64,000 nucleotides of DNA from Strigamia acuminata (lineage: Eukaryota > Arthropoda > Chilopoda > Geophilomorpha > Linotaeniidae): the NCBI GenBank assembly GCA_949358305.1, contig OX442314.1, positions 7,805,060 to 7,869,059 of the forward strand, read 5' to 3'. Shown piece after piece: positions 44,003 through 57,835 of the stretch. Under the pieces are notes generated by a model. It was given only the letters and a program-made list of their open reading frames with translations, had not been told where the DNA came from and did no database searches. Numbering within the stretch: the first letter of the stretch is position 1; every line of letters starts with the position of its first letter. The translations under genes and the position numbers were made by a program.

Positions 44003-44376
44003 ACAACTAATTAATCAGTATCCCTTCATTTATTATTTTCTAATTAATTTCAATTTTTGACTGCTTTTATGATCAAACTGCCAATCGGACGAATGAATCG
44101 TGTGCAAAACAAATCAGCGGATTCCATGATTCCAGTTCTCTCTATTATTATTATATCGTTTAATCGTTCTGACAAATGTATATATATATATAAGATTTTA
44201 TCAAGTTGTATCGTTTTCTTCCTTGCAAAAATCGTGCCTGCGTAATTCAAGTGTCTTCCAAACGTTGAATTTGTAATTTCTAGAATTTGATAAAACTCCG
44301 AGGAAATTTAATAACTTTTGTATTTTTTAATTTTTATTTCCATAATTACAATCACATTTTACACCAAAACGTCGTT

Positions 44377-47300
44377 TTAATAGTCAAACATGTCGTTTTG
44401 CGAGTTGACGACGAATTCGTCGACGGTGGGTTCCGTCTTAAGCTTTTCGACGCCGAAATTGCTTTGCCACGAACATATCGAGGCCAGGAAACTTTCGTCT
44501 TCTTGCGTGAGGTTTTTCTTCATGTCGCCATTTTTCCTTTTTTTATTTTCCTTACCGTTCGTTTCTTTCTCTTTTTCGCGTCGCCGCTTCAATTTGCATT
44601 GCGTCGAATCGTCTTCGTCTTCGTCTTCGTTTCGTTTCTTTTCCTTCCGTTTCGCCCTCTTGTTCATCACCGCATTATCATCCTCGACAAAATTTTCCTC
44701 GTTTCCGTCTCGTTTTTTCCGTTTCCTGTGCTTCTCGTGGTCGGAACCGTCCGTTTCGTTCCCGTTTCCGTGTTTCCGTTTCCCCTTTTTACCTTTTGCC
44801 ACCTCCTTTTCCTCCTGGCGACGTTTCTTCGCCTTTCTTCCACTTTTTTCGACCACGGGGCTCTTGAGAACCTCCAAACAATCGTCCACCGACGACCGCA
44901 AATTCGCAAACACGTCGTCCTCCTCGCTCGACGCGAACGTCACGTCCATCTGGGGTACGGAATACCCGTCACCGTTCGTACAGACGCTCAAATCGTGGCA
45001 AACTTGGACCAATTCGAGCGGGTCGTGAAACAAAGTGACTTCGCAGCCCGACAGCCGCTGGCCGGGCTCGAATTGCTCGCAGTAGACGCCATTTTGATTT
45101 TCCGGCCTAAATACGTGGTCGTAATGAATGAAGTTGGTGTCGCTGTTTAAATTTCCGTCGCCAGAGACCATGACTAGCCGGCTATTTGGTGTTTCGTCGT
45201 CGTTGTCGTCGTGGTGGTTAATTGCGACTATTCCGCTGAATTCGGGTGTTTCGGCGCTTTGGTCGAGGATTGTGGTGTTGTAGGCCGAGTCGTCGGTTGG
45301 TTTGTTTTCGTGTTCGTCTTCGTCGAGATCTGCTGTGTCCAGTTTGAGGAATAATTCCAAAATGGAGTCGAGTTTGACGAGGTGTTTTTCGTGGTGTCGG
45401 GAAAGTTTGCGCCGAACTTTCTTGGTGTATTCGTTTTCTGGAAATGGTATGGGTTTTAAATGTTTTCGTTTGTCAAAAATGCACTTTTGTTAGGCGCAAG
45501 AATTCATTTTTTTGGTGTAAAATTATTTTTTTTGGTGTAAAATTATTTTTTTTGGTATGAAATTATTTTGTTTAATGTAAAATTATTTATTTTTCGTATA
45601 AAATAATTTTTTTTGGTGTAAAATTATTTTTTTTGGTGTAAAATTATTATTTTTTTGGTGTAAAAATGACATTTTTTGGTGTAAAAATGACATTTTTTGG
45701 TGTAAAAATGACATTTTTTGGTGTAAAAATGTCATTGTTTGGTGTAAAATAGCATTCTTTTGTGCAAAAATGCATCATTTAATGCAAAATTTCATTTTTT
45801 TTATGCATCTTTGGTGCAATTAATTTTTTGGTGTATTTTTGGTTCAAAAATGCAAATCGATTCATTTGGTGCCAAATGCAAAAATCATAAAAAAAGAGTT
45901 ATATTTTATACCTGTATTTGTCAACGACATGAAAACCACCGCCTTGTTAAGAAACAAATCCGCTCTTTGCACACTTTTAATCTTCACTTCCTTCAACACA
46001 AAATGGAATTCGGGCCACCAATCGGACCTACCCCTCCACAACTCTCCCAACTTCTTAAACTCCGCTCGAACAGGACTAAAAAAAAACATAAAAAACATAA
46101 ACAAACAAACAAAGAAACCAACAATAATTTCCTTCACACACAATTGATACAAATTCAATATCCGATTTGCAAAAATATTCCACGCCGACGCGTCATTCCT
46201 CCACTGCGGATGATCGATCATATTAAAATACGACTCCAGCTCCAAACAGTTATTCGTCGACCTCAACAACGAAGGAAAATCGAAAATCCTTCTATCACAT
46301 GGTTTCACCAGTTGCAATTTCTAAAAAAAAAAATTAAAATTAAATTAATGATACAATGAATATTTTTTTCGTCACCTTTAATGTGGTCACCAACAACGTC
46401 CTGAGATGTTTAAAATGTTTACGGACGAAATCGTAAAAGAAAATATACGCGTTTGGATTCAACGGGTTCGATTTGCAGTAATTATGCAACGTGACGATCG
46501 CTTTTTCTTTCCTATCGCAAAATTCCATCAACTAAATTAAAAATTATTAATAAAAAACAATTATTTTCGACTTTATCGATTTTTTATTTCGATTTCAAAC
46601 CTCGAGATATTTCGAAACGAACATGTCCCAATTGCCGGGCTCCTGAAACAGCGCTTCGAACATCTCGATCGCGTTGTTTGCCAAACTTCCACGCTCGTGG
46701 ATCTGTAAACGCGTTTGTCGTTCTTGCGAATCTAAAAAAAAAAAAATTAATCAAATCGATTTAATATGAGATTATGAATGAAATCGATTTAATATGAGAT
46801 TATGAATGAAATCGATTTACAGATGTCGTCTTCGTCGTTTTGTCCGATTCCTTCTTCGCTGGTCACCCAATCGATGTATTTACACAGCGCTTTGTAAGCT
46901 TTGAGTATGGTAAACACATGTTTTTGTTTTTCGTTCAGTTTGGGAATGAAAATTTTCTTTAAAACGGTTTCGTCCTGTGAAAAAATGATTGAAATTATTA
47001 AAAATTACGATTTTGGAGTTTGGAAATGAGAAAAATGAGAAAAATTACTTCAATTATTTGTTTGGCGGTTACGAAATCGCCGTTTATTAGCAGCACCATT
47101 ACGTTTTTCAAAATGGACGCCGGGTGGAAGACTTTGTCCATTCTGGCCATCGAACTGAAACAAGCAAAATTTAAAAAAATTTATAACTATTGAAAATTAT
47201 GGGGGAAAAAATTACGTACTTTGAAAATTGATTTAATAATTCGTAATTCGATCTAGAATGATTGCAAAATACTTGAAATCCAGCCTGTAATTAAGCAGGA

Positions 47301-47481
47301 AAAGATCGTAAATGTTTAAGATGACGTATAATTTAGTTTTTCACCATTGCTATTATCTCGGAAGTGCGATCCGTTTCGTATGTTAACGCGTTTAATATTT
47401 TCGCGGCGGCTTTCCACCGATGACAAACGATGGTTTCCTTCAACATGGCAATTTGTCTTTGAGACCAAAGCGTTAACGGCC
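44377..47481 (-). CDS. TAF1A: TAF1A copy 3 (S2)
   Basis: Exons 47481-47345, 47284-47220, 47154-47049, 46974-46821, 46731-46601, 46531-46376, 46320-46142, 46075-45912 and 45437-44377; all splice sites and frame match copy 1. Visible differences are few: Arg for Lys in HPQWRND, Ala for Thr after KLDT in the last exon, and silent changes. It appears able to encode a full protein, subject to the same unresolved first exon. Confidence 0.87.
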
Positions 47482-47912
47482 CTAAAATCAAACAAAAATA
47501 GTAAAAAATCATAAAAAACGTCAAAAAAAAGTAAAAAAATATATTAAAAACGTCAAAAAAAGTAAAAATATATATGAAAAAAGTCGAAAAATGTTTAAAA
47601 ATAACAAAAAAAAGTCTAAAAATATTTTAAAAACTTCTAAAAATGTAAAAATATTTTAAAAACTTCTAAAAATGTAAAAATATTTTAAAAACTTCTAAAA
47701 ATGTAAAAATATTTTAAGTACGTCTAAAAATATCAAGAAATGTCAAAAAAGTTTCAAAATATCAAAAAACGTCTGAAAATATCAAAAAACGTCTGAAAAT
47801 ATCAAAAAACGTCTGAAAATATCAAAAAACGTCTGAAAACATCAAAAAACGTCTGAAAATATCAAAAAACGTCTCAAAATATATTAAAAACGTCTAACAA
47901 TATATTAAAGAC

Positions 47913-47994
47913 GTTGGGTTAGGTTAGGTAAAGGCACGTTAGGTTAGGTTACGTTACGTTAGGTTAAGGGCACGTTAGGTTAGGGCACGTTAGG
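47913..47994 (+). repeat. Interstitial TTAGG run (S2)
   Basis: Same sequence as at 36731-36812. Confidence 0.7.
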
Positions 47995-48771
47995 CTACAA
48001 TTTTGTTCAAAAATGTCAAAAATTTTAGAAACTTTTAGAAATTTGACAAAAGTTTGTAGAAGTTTGGCAAAAATTTGTGGAAAAAAAGGCCAAAACTGGA
48101 GGAAAAGGCAAACTTTAGGGGAAAAAAAGGCAAAAATTGACAAAAATTTGGAGAAAAAAAAGGCAAATGTTGGGGAAACAAGGCAATATTTGAAAAAAAT
48201 TGGACAAGTTTGACAAAAGAAATTGTAGAAATTTGACAAAAAAAAATTGACAAAATATTGACAAGATTTCGCGAGTTTGTTCAACATTTTATTGTTTGAT
48301 ATTTCATCATATTTCGCGTTTTGAATGAAAATGAAAATTTAGCACCAAACAGGGAGAATGATTTACCGCACGAGGACAAAATCAATTGAAACTCAGTTGA
48401 AAAATGGTAAAATTTCACAAAATTTTCAGTAAAAATTCGCAAAACTACAAAATTTTATTGAAAAAAACCCAGAACTTGAGAAAATTTTATTGAAAAATCC
48501 CAAAACTTGAGAAAATTTCATTGAAAAATCCCAAAACTGGAGAAAATTTTATTGAAAAATCCGAAAACATGAGAAAATTTTATTGAAATATCCCAAAACT
48601 TGAGAAACTTTTATTGAAAAATCCCAAAACTTGAGAAAATTTCATTGAAAAATCCGAAAACATGAGAAAATTTTATTGAAAAATCCGAAAACATGAGAAA
48701 ATTTTATTGAAATATCCCAAAACTTGAGAAACTTTTATTGAAAAATCCCAAAACTTGAGAAAATTTCAGTA

Positions 48772-48907
48772 GCTGCATTCAAAAATAAAAATAACAATTT
48801 TAGTTTAAGTGTATTTTAAGTTTTAACATGGGTTTAAACAAGAAATGATGTCATTTTTGGTTTAAAATGGAAGTAAAACACAAAATATTTTAGTTTTTGA
48901 ATGCAGC
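48772..48907. mobile_element. 136 bp TA-flanked MITE (S2 copy)
   Basis: Same element and position in the unit as 37590-37725. Confidence 0.85.
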
Positions 48908-49539
48908 TAGCAAAAAAAAATGATAAAACACTTCAAATTTCCAACAAATCTCATAAAATTCCCCAACGTCCCCAATGAATTGGCTCAAACACAATAAATA
49001 AATAAATAAACACAATAAATACAATAAAAAATACAATAAATACTTTATTATGTGCTCATTTATCCGGACTAAAAACAACATCAAACAACACATTTCAATT
49101 CTAGTAGTGAACCGCCGAGTCGAGTGTGATCACGCTCAACAATCACAATTCACAACAATTCGCGATTCAAAATGGCTCCTAACCATAACTCACTCGCTCG
49201 AGCTCCTCGATCAGTCCTCACCCGACCCAGTCTCATTATGAAATGGCATAATCCTGTGCAAGCCACTCGCCCTTATATCACCTAGACTATATATAGTAGT
49301 AGTACAGATACATAAAGACCTATACTTATAGTATAATAATATAATGTTTTGTACATAAGTAAATATTTCTAGGCTTAAGTTTAACATGCAATTGCATGTT
49401 AATCTGGGAACAAGTAGAGAATGTGACGTTTTCAATACTGCTCCAAGATCATTACATCATCAGATCAGCTTTTAAAAAGTCCCTACAATGGATACCCTCA
49501 AACCCTCACTTGTCAGACATCAAATTGAACAAATGCAAC

Positions 49540-49613
49540 GAGCGGAACCATCAAGAAAATCCACATCGCCAAAGCCGAAGTTAGGAGACGATTTAGTTCT
49601 CGAATTGGAATGA
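49540..49613 (+). pseudogene. PC: Truncated PC exon 14 fragment (S2/L2 junction)
   Basis: Same rearranged fragment as 38358-38431. It is followed by the UTR variant (TTGAGTGCTTTATCAAAC) that also follows the real PC stop at 30.83 kb. Confidence 0.88.
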
Positions 49614-49993
49614 ACAACTAATTAATCAGTATCCCTTCATTTATTATTTTCTAATTAATTTCAATTTTTGAGTGCTTTATCAAACTGCCAATCGGACGAA
49701 TCGTGTGCAAAACAAATCAGCGAATTCCATGATTCCAGTTCTCTATTATATCGTTTAATCGTTCTGACAAATGTGTATATATATATATATAAGATTTATC
49801 AAGTTGTATCGTTTTCTTCCTTGCAAAAATCGTGCCTGCGTAATTCAAAGTGTCTTCCAAACGTTTTATTTCTCTGTAGTTTCTAGAATTTGATAAAAAT
49901 CAAAGAAAATTTATAAATCGAAAAATAATTTTCGTTTTTTAATTTTTATTTCCATAATTACAATCACATTTACACCAAAACGTCGTTTTAAAG

Positions 49994-50229
49994 TCAAACA
50001 TGTCGTTTTACGACTATTCCGCTGAATTCGGGTGTTTCGACGCTTTGGTCGAGGATTGTGGTGTTGTAGGCCGAGTCGTCGGTTGGTTTGTTTTCGTGTT
50101 CGTCTTCGTCGAGATCTGATGTGTCCAGTTTGAGGAATAATTCCAAAATGGAGTCGAGTTTGACGAGGTGTTTTTCGTGGTGTCGGGAAAGTTTGCGCCG
50201 AATTTTCTTGGTGTACCGGTATTCGTTTT
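49994..50229 (-). pseudogene. TAF1A: Truncated TAF1A last exon (L2)
   Basis: Same truncated exon with the same interior deletion and early stop as 31206-31441. Confidence 0.9.
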
Positions 50230-50943
50230 CTGGAAATAGTATGGTTTTTAAATGTTTTCGTTTGTGCAAAAATGAAATTTTTTGTGCAAAAATGAAATTT
50301 TTTGTGCAAAAATGAAATTTTTTGTGCAAAAATGAAATTTTTTGTGCAAAAATGAAATTTTTTGTGCAAAAATGAAATTTTTTGTGCAAAAATGAAATTT
50401 TTTGTGCAAAAATAAAATTTTTTGTGCAAAAATGAAATTTTTTTGTGCAAAAATGAAATTTTTTGTGCAAAAGTAGGGGGTTTGTGGCAGTCCTGGACCA
50501 GGTGGTTGGTGGTCAGGTGGGGTGGGGGTAGCGAGGGGTAAGTGGGGGAGGAGATAAGGGGAGGGGGAGATAAGGGGTGGGGGAGATAAGGGGAGGGGGA
50601 GATAAGAGGAGGGATATGTGGGGGATGACTAATTGCTTCAATCAATCAGTCTTATCATTCGATCAACATGTCCTAGGCTATTATTTGTTATTGTTGTTTT
50701 TCTTTACTTAAGTACCTTGTTATTGTTTTTCCCATCTTTGTCTCTGCTTTGAAATAAAGTACCTTGTTGTTATTTTTCTCAATTTATCTCCAATCTTCAA
50801 AGGACCCGAAGACTACTTTTAACCAAAGGAGGGATATTATTGGCTAGACTTCTTAACCAATGGGAAACTAGTATTGTATATATACTTGCAATGTCCTACA
50901 CACTTCTCTTCTCTTCTTGCAAGTGCTTGGTACTGTTTGAATC

Positions 50944-51450
50944 ATGGAATTTAACCACATCCACTCTGAATTTGAAGAGTTGCTTATGGAAGTTGAAGAA
51001 TCTCTCTTTCCTCAAGTAAACACGCCCAATCCTCTACCGGATGTTGATGAAGAAAATGGTTACAATGATTCTCCATGTTGGATTTATAATCATTCTTCCA
51101 TTTACCCACTCTCACCACCTACCATCATCAACCAGTCTCAACATGTGCCATCTCCAACCATCATCAACCAGTCTCAACTTGTGTCATCTCCAACCTGCGT
51201 CATCCAATCTCAACCTGTGTCATCTCAATCATGCAATCCATTGTTATCATGTGAGTCTCCCTACCACTACCAATCAAATTTGCACAAAGCAGGAACAAGC
51301 AACATCATCAATCCCCCATCTCCTATGACACTAGTGCAACAAATTGGAGGTGGACAGAAAGTACATTCGTGTGAGTACTGTCATCGACATAAGAGTCAAA
51401 GAAGGCGACAAGGTACAAACAACATACTAATTTTCTTTCAAAATTTCTAA
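50944..51450 (+). CDS. 168-codon ORF of unknown function (L2 copy)
   Basis: Protein identical to the L1 copy at 32116-32622, with the same CCAAT and TATA boxes upstream. Conservation without change over three copies reflects recent amplification and is not by itself evidence of selection. Confidence 0.48.
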   Translation: MEFNHIHSEFEELLMEVEESLFPQVNTPNPLPDVDEENGYNDSPCWIYNHSSIYPLSPPTIINQSQHVPSPTIINQSQLVSSPTCVIQSQPVSSQSCNPLLSCESPYHYQSNLHKAGTSNIINPPSPMTLVQQIGGGQKVHSCEYCHRHKSQRRRQGTNNILIFFQNF

Positions 51451-51612
51451 AATTCTTTTTCGCAGGTTGAAAAAGGCGCACCGATGGTCGTCCTCAGCGC
51501 CATGAAAATGGAAATGGTGGTCCAAGCGCCCATGAGTGGAACCATCAAGAAAATCCACATCGCCAAAGACATGAAACTCGAAGGAGATGATTTAGTTCTC
51601 GAATTGGAATGA
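51377..51612 (+). pseudogene. PC: Orphan PC exon 13 end and exon 14 (L2)
   Basis: Exon 14 copy at 51466-51612 with intact acceptor, SAMKMEM motif, HIAKDM variant and stop, as in L1. Confidence 0.9.
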
Positions 51613-51982
51613 ACAACCAACTAATCATATCCCTTCATTTATTTTCTAATTAATTTCAATTTTTGACTGCTTTTATGATCAAACTGCCAATCGGACGAAT
51701 GAATCGTGTGCAAAACAAATCAGCGGATTCCATGATTCCAGTTCTCTCTATTATTATTATATCGTTTAATCGTTCTGACAAATGTATATGTATATATAAG
51801 ATTTTATCAAGTTGTATCGTTTTCTTCCTTGCAAAAATCGTGCCTGCGTAATTCAAGTGTCTTCCAAACGTTGAATTTGTAATTTCTAGAATTTGATAAA
51901 ACTCCGAGGAAATTTAATAACTTTTGTATTTTTTAATTTTTATTTCCATAATTACAATCACATTTTACACCAAAACGTCGTT

Positions 51983-54900
51983 TTAATAGTCAAACATGTC
52001 GTTTTGCGAGTTGACGACGAATTCGTCGACGGTGGGTTCCGTCTTAAGCTTTTCGACGCCGAAATTGCTTTGCCACGAACATATCGAGGCCAGGAAACTT
52101 TCGTCTTCTTGCGTGAGGTTTTTCTTCATGTCGCCATTTTTCCTTTTTTTATTTTCCTTACCGTTCGTTTCTTTCTCTTTTTCGCGTCGCCGCTTCAATT
52201 TGCATTGCGTCGAATCGTCTTCGTCTTCGTCTTCGTTTCGTTTCTTTTCCTTCCGTTTCGCCCTCTTGTTCATCACCGCATTATCATCCTCGACAAAATT
52301 TTCCTCGTTTCCGTCTCGTTTTTTCCGTTTCCTGTGCTTCTCGTGGTCGGAACCGTCCGTTTCGTTCCCGTTTCCGTGTTTCCGTTTCCCCTTTTTACCT
52401 TTTGCCACCTCCTTTTCCTCCTGGCGACGTTTCTTCGCCTTTCTTCCACTTTTTTCGACCACGGGGCTCTTGAGAACCTCCAAACAATCGTCCACCGACG
52501 ACCGCAAATTCGCAAACACGTCGTCCTCCTCGCTCGACGCGAACGTCACGTCCATCTGGGGTACGGAATACCCGTCACCGTTCGTACAGACGCTCAAATC
52601 GTGGCAAACTTGGACCAATTCGAGCGGGTCGTGAAACAAAGTGACTTCGCAGCCCGACAGCCGCTGGCCGGGCTCGAATTGCTCGCAGTAGACGCCATTT
52701 TGATTTTCCGGCCTAAATACGTGGTCGTAATGAATGAAGTTGGTGTCGCTGTTTAAATTTCCGTCGCCAGAGACCATGACTAGCCGGCTATTTGGTGTTT
52801 CGTCGTCGTTGTCGTCGTGGTGGTTAATTGCGACTATTCCGCTGAATTCGGGTGTTTCGGCGCTTTGGTCGAGGATTGTGGTGTTGTAGGCCGAGTCGTC
52901 GGTTGGTTTGTTTTCGTGTTCGTCTTCGTCGAGATCTGTTGTGTCCAGTTTGAGGAATAATTCCAAAATGGAGTCGAGTTTGACGAGGTGTTTTTCGTGG
53001 TGTCGGGAAAGTTTGCGCCGAACTTTCTTGGTGTATTCGTTTTCTGGAAATGGTATGGGTTTTAAATGTTTTCGTTTGTCAAAAATGCACTTTTGTTAGG
53101 CGCAAGAATTCATTTTTTTGGTGTAAAATTATTTTTTTTGGTGTAAAATTATTTTTTTTGGTATGAAATTATTTTGTTTAATGTAAAATTATTTATTTTT
53201 CGTATAAAATAATTTTTTTTGGTGTAAAATTATTTTTTTTGGTGTAAAATTATTATTTTTTTGGTGTAAAAATGACATTTTTTGGTGTAAAAATGACATT
53301 TTTTGGTGTAAAAATGACATTTTTTGGTGTAAAAATGTCATTGTTTGGTGTAAAATAGCATTCTTTTGTGCAAAAATGCATCATTTAATGCAAAATTTCA
53401 TTTTTTTTATGCATCTTTGGTGCAATTAATTTTTTGGTGTATTTTTGGTTCAAAAATGCAAATCGATTCATTTGGTGCCAAATGCAAAAATCATAAAAAA
53501 AGAGTTATATTTTATACCTGTATTTGTCAACGACATGAAAACCACCGCCTTGTTAAGAAACAAATCCGCTCTTTGCACACTTTTAATCTTCACTTCCTTC
53601 AACACAAAATGGAATTCGGGCCACCAATCGGACCTACCCCTCCACAACTCTCCCAACTTCTTAAACTCCGCTCGAACAGGACTAAAAAAAAACATAAAAA
53701 ACATAAACAAACAAACAAAGAAACCAACAATAATTTCCTTCACACACAATTGATACAAATTCAATATCCGATTTGCAAAAATATTCCACGCCGACGCGTC
53801 ATTCTTCCACTGCGGATGATCGATCATATTAAAATACGACTCCAGCTCCAAACAGTTATCCGTCGACTTCAACAACGAAGGAAAATCGAAAATCCTTCTA
53901 TCACATGGTTTCACCAGTTGCAATTTCTAAAAAAAAAAATTAAAATTAAATTAATGATACAATGAATATTTTTTTCGTCACCTTTAATGTGGTCACCAAC
54001 AACGTCCTGAGATGTTTAAAATGTTTACGGACGAAATCGTAAAAGAAAATATACGCGTTTGGATTCAACGGGTTCGATTTGCAGTAATTATGCAACGTGA
54101 CGATCGCTTTTTCTTTCCTATCGCAAAATTCCATCAACTAAATTAAAAATTATTAATAAAAAACAATTATTTTCGACTTTATCGATTTTTTATTTCGATT
54201 TCAAACCTCGAGATATTTCGAAACGAACATGTCCCAATTGCCGGGCTCCTGAAACAGCGCTTCGAACATCTCGATCGCGTTGTTTGCCAAACTTCCACGC
54301 TCGTGGATCTGTAAACGCGTTTGTCGTTCTTGCGAATCTAAAAAAAAAAAAATTAATCAAATCGATTTAATATGAGATTATGAATGAAATCGATTTAATA
54401 TGAGATTATGAATGAAATCGATTTACAGATGTCGTCTTCGTCGTTTTGTCCGATTCCTTCTTCGCTGGTCACCCAATCGATGTATTTACACAGCGCTTTG
54501 TAAGCTTTGAGTATGGTAAACACATGTTTTTGTTTTTCGTTCAGTTTGGGAATGAAAATTTTCTTTAAAACGGTTTCGTCCTGTGAAAAAATGATTGAAA
54601 TTATTAAAAATTACGATTTTGGAGTTTGGAAATGAGAAAAATGAGAAAAATTACTTCAATTATTTGTTTGGCGGTTACGAAATCGCCGTTTATTAGCAGC
54701 ACCATTACGTTTTTCAAAATGGACGCCGGGTGGAAGACTTTGTCCATTCTGGCCATCGAACTGAAACAAGCAAAATTTAAAAAAATTTATAACTATTGAA
54801 AATTATGGGGGAAAAAATTACGTACTTTGAAAATTGATTTAATAATTCGTAATTCGATCTAGAATGATTGCAAAATACTTGAAATCCAGCCTGTAATTAA

Positions 54901-55087
54901 GCAGGAAAAGATCGTAAATGTTTAAGATGACGTATAATTTAGTTTTTCACCATTGCTATTATCTCGGAAGTGCGATCCGTTTCGTATGTTAACGCGTTTA
55001 ATATTTTCGCGGCGGCTTTCCACCGATGACAAACGATGGTTTCCTTCAACATGGCAATTTGTCTTTGAGACCAAAGCGTTAACGGCC
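51983..55087 (-). CDS. TAF1A: TAF1A copy 4 (L2)
   Basis: Exons 55087-54951, 54890-54826, 54760-54655, 54580-54427, 54337-54207, 54137-53982, 53926-53748, 53681-53518 and 53043-51983, open and in phase. It differs from copies 1-3 by Lys and Asp in SLLKSTDN (Arg and Asn there), and has Thr after KLDT as in copy 1. Confidence 0.87.
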
Positions 55088-55518
55088 CTAAAATCAAACA
55101 AAAATAGTAAAAAATCATAAAAAACGTCAAAAAAAAGTAAAAAAATATATTAAAAACGTCAAAAAAAGTAAAAATATATATGAAAAAAGTCGAAAAATGT
55201 TTAAAAATAACAAAAAAAAGTCTAAAAATATTTTAAAAACTTCTAAAAATGTAAAAATATTTTAAAAACTTCTAAAAATGTAAAAATATTTTAAAAACTT
55301 CTAAAAATGTAAAAATATTTTAAGTACGTCTAAAAATATCAAGAAATGTCAAAAAAGTTTCAAAATATCAAAAAACGTCTGAAAATATCAAAAAACGTCT
55401 GAAAATATCAAAAAACGTCTGAAAATATCAAAAAACGTCTGAAAACATCAAAAAACGTCTGAAAATATCAAAAAACGTCTCAAAATATATTAAAAACGTC
55501 TAACAATATATTAAAGAC

Positions 55519-55600
55519 GTTGGGTTAGGTTAGGTAAAGGCACGTTAGGTTAGGTTACGTTACGTTAGGTTAAGGGCACGTTAGGTTAGGGCACGTTAGG
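55519..55600 (+). repeat. Interstitial TTAGG run (L2)
   Basis: Same sequence as at 36731-36812. Confidence 0.7.
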
Positions 55601-56377
55601 CTACAATTTTGTTCAAAAATGTCAAAAATTTTAGAAACTTTTAGAAATTTGACAAAAGTTTGTAGAAGTTTGGCAAAAATTTGTGGAAAAAAAGGCCAAA
55701 ACTGGAGGAAAAGGCAAACTTTAGGGGAAAAAAAGGCAAAAATTGACAAAAATTTGGAGAAAAAAAAGGCAAATGTTGGGGAAACAAGGCAATATTTGAA
55801 AAAAATTGGACAAGTTTGACAAAAGAAATTGTAGAAATTTGACAAAAAAAAATTGACAAAATATTGACAAGATTTCGCGAGTTTGTTCAACATTTTATTG
55901 TTTGATATTTCATCATATTTCGCGTTTTGAATGAAAATGAAAATTTAGCACCAAACAGGGAGAATGATTTACCGCACGAGGACAAAATCAATTGAAACTC
56001 AGTTGAAAAATGGTAAAATTTCACAAAATTTTCAGTAAAAATTCGCAAAACTACAAAATTTTATTGAAAAAAACCCAGAACTTGAGAAAATTTTATTGAA
56101 AAATCCCAAAACTTGAGAAAATTTCATTGAAAAATCCCAAAACTGGAGAAAATTTTATTGAAAAATCCGAAAACATGAGAAAATTTTATTGAAATATCCC
56201 AAAACTTGAGAAACTTTTATTGAAAAATCCCAAAACTTGAGAAAATTTCATTGAAAAATCCGAAAACATGAGAAAATTTTATTGAAAAATCCGAAAACAT
56301 GAGAAAATTTTATTGAAATATCCCAAAACTTGAGAAACTTTTATTGAAAAATCCCAAAACTTGAGAAAATTTCAGTA

Positions 56378-56513
56378 GCTGCATTCAAAAATAAAAATAA
56401 CAATTTTAGTTTAAGTGTATTTTAAGTTTTAACATGGGTTTAAACAAGAAATGATGTCATTTTTGGTTTAAAATGGAAGTAAAACACAAAATATTTTAGT
56501 TTTTGAATGCAGC
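56378..56513. mobile_element. 136 bp TA-flanked MITE (L2 copy)
   Basis: Same element and position in the unit as 37590-37725. Confidence 0.85.
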
Positions 56514-57145
56514 TAGCAAAAAAAAATGATAAAACACTTCAAATTTCCAACAAATCTCATAAAATTCCCCAACGTCCCCAATGAATTGGCTCAAACACAA
56601 TAAATAAATAAATAAACACAATAAATACAATAAAAAATACAATAAATACTTTATTATGTGCTCATTTATCCGGACTAAAAACAACATCAAACAACACATT
56701 TCAATTCTAGTAGTGAACCGCCGAGTCGAGTGTGATCACGCTCAACAATCACAATTCACAACAATTCGCGATTCAAAATGGCTCCTAACCATAACTCACT
56801 CGCTCGAGCTCCTCGATCAGTCCTCACCCGACCCAGTCTCATTATGAAATGGCATAATCCTGTGCAAGCCACTCGCCCTTATATCACCTAGACTATATAT
56901 AGTAGTAGTACAGATACATAAAGACCTATACTTATAGTATAATAATATAATGTTTTGTACATAAGTAAATATTTCTAGGCTTAAGTTTAACATGCAATTG
57001 CATGTTAATCTGGGAACAAGTAGAGAATGTGACGTTTTCAATACTGCTCCAAGATCATTACATCATCAGATCAGCTTTTAAAAAGTCCCTACAATGGATA
57101 CCCTCAAACCCTCACTTGTCAGACATCAAATTGAACAAATGCAAC

Positions 57146-57219
57146 GAGCGGAACCATCAAGAAAATCCACATCGCCAAAGCCGAAGTTAGGAGACGATTT
57201 AGTTCTCGAATTGGAATGA
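57146..57219 (+). pseudogene. PC: Truncated PC exon 14 fragment (L2/L3 junction)
   Basis: Same rearranged fragment as 38358-38431. Confidence 0.88.
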
Positions 57220-57599
57220 ACAACTAATTAATCAGTATCCCTTCATTTATTATTTTCTAATTAATTTCAATTTTTGAGTGCTTTATCAAACTGCCAATCG
57301 GACGAATCGTGTGCAAAACAAATCAGCGAATTCCATGATTCCAGTTCTCTATTATATCGTTTAATCGTTCTGACAAATGTGTATATATATATATATAAGA
57401 TTTATCAAGTTGTATCGTTTTCTTCCTTGCAAAAATCGTGCCTGCGTAATTCAAAGTGTCTTCCAAACGTTTTATTTCTCTGTAGTTTCTAGAATTTGAT
57501 AAAAATCAAAGAAAATTTATAAATCGAAAAATAATTTTCGTTTTTTAATTTTTATTTCCATAATTACAATCACATTTACACCAAAACGTCGTTTTAAAG

Positions 57600-57835
57600 T
57601 CAAACATGTCGTTTTACGACTATTCCGCTGAATTCGGGTGTTTCGACGCTTTGGTCGAGGATTGTGGTGTTGTAGGCCGAGTCGTCGGTTGGTTTGTTTT
57701 CGTGTTCGTCTTCGTCGAGATCTGATGTGTCCAGTTTGAGGAATAATTCCAAAATGGAGTCGAGTTTGACGAGGTGTTTTTCGTGGTGTCGGGAAAGTTT
57801 GCGCCGAATTTTCTTGGTGTACCGGTATTCGTTTT
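57600..57835 (-). pseudogene. TAF1A: Truncated TAF1A last exon (L3)
   Basis: Same as 31206-31441 and 49994-50229. Confidence 0.9.

Larger units (their letters stand above)
38486..44056. repeat. Tandem array unit S1 (5571 bp)
   Basis: Short unit without the TAF1A fragment, promoter/ORF insert and PC exon 13/14 copy. It contains TAF1A copy 2, the TTAGG run, the MITE and a PC fragment (43929-44002). It differs from the matching part of L1 by 80 bp: a 34 bp deletion in a TAF1A exon, two fewer 20 bp repeats and a 6 bp (two-codon) deletion in the acidic repeat of the last TAF1A exon. Confidence 0.92.
44057..49667. repeat. Tandem array unit S2 (5611 bp)
   Basis: Short unit with TAF1A copy 3. Relative to S1 it has the 34 bp and 6 bp restored, which accounts for the 40 bp length difference. 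It shares with S1 the TATATATATATAAG form of the UTR-like segment, where L units have TATGTATATATAAG. Confidence 0.92.
49668..57273. repeat. Tandem array unit L2 (7606 bp)
   Basis: Long unit with the same content and order as L1: TAF1A fragment, 20 bp minisatellite, promoter/ORF, PC exon 13/14 copy, TAF1A copy 4, TTAGG run, MITE and PC fragment. All landmarks are offset by exactly 7606 bp from L3, and I noticed no difference between L2 and L3 in the parts compared. Confidence 0.92.
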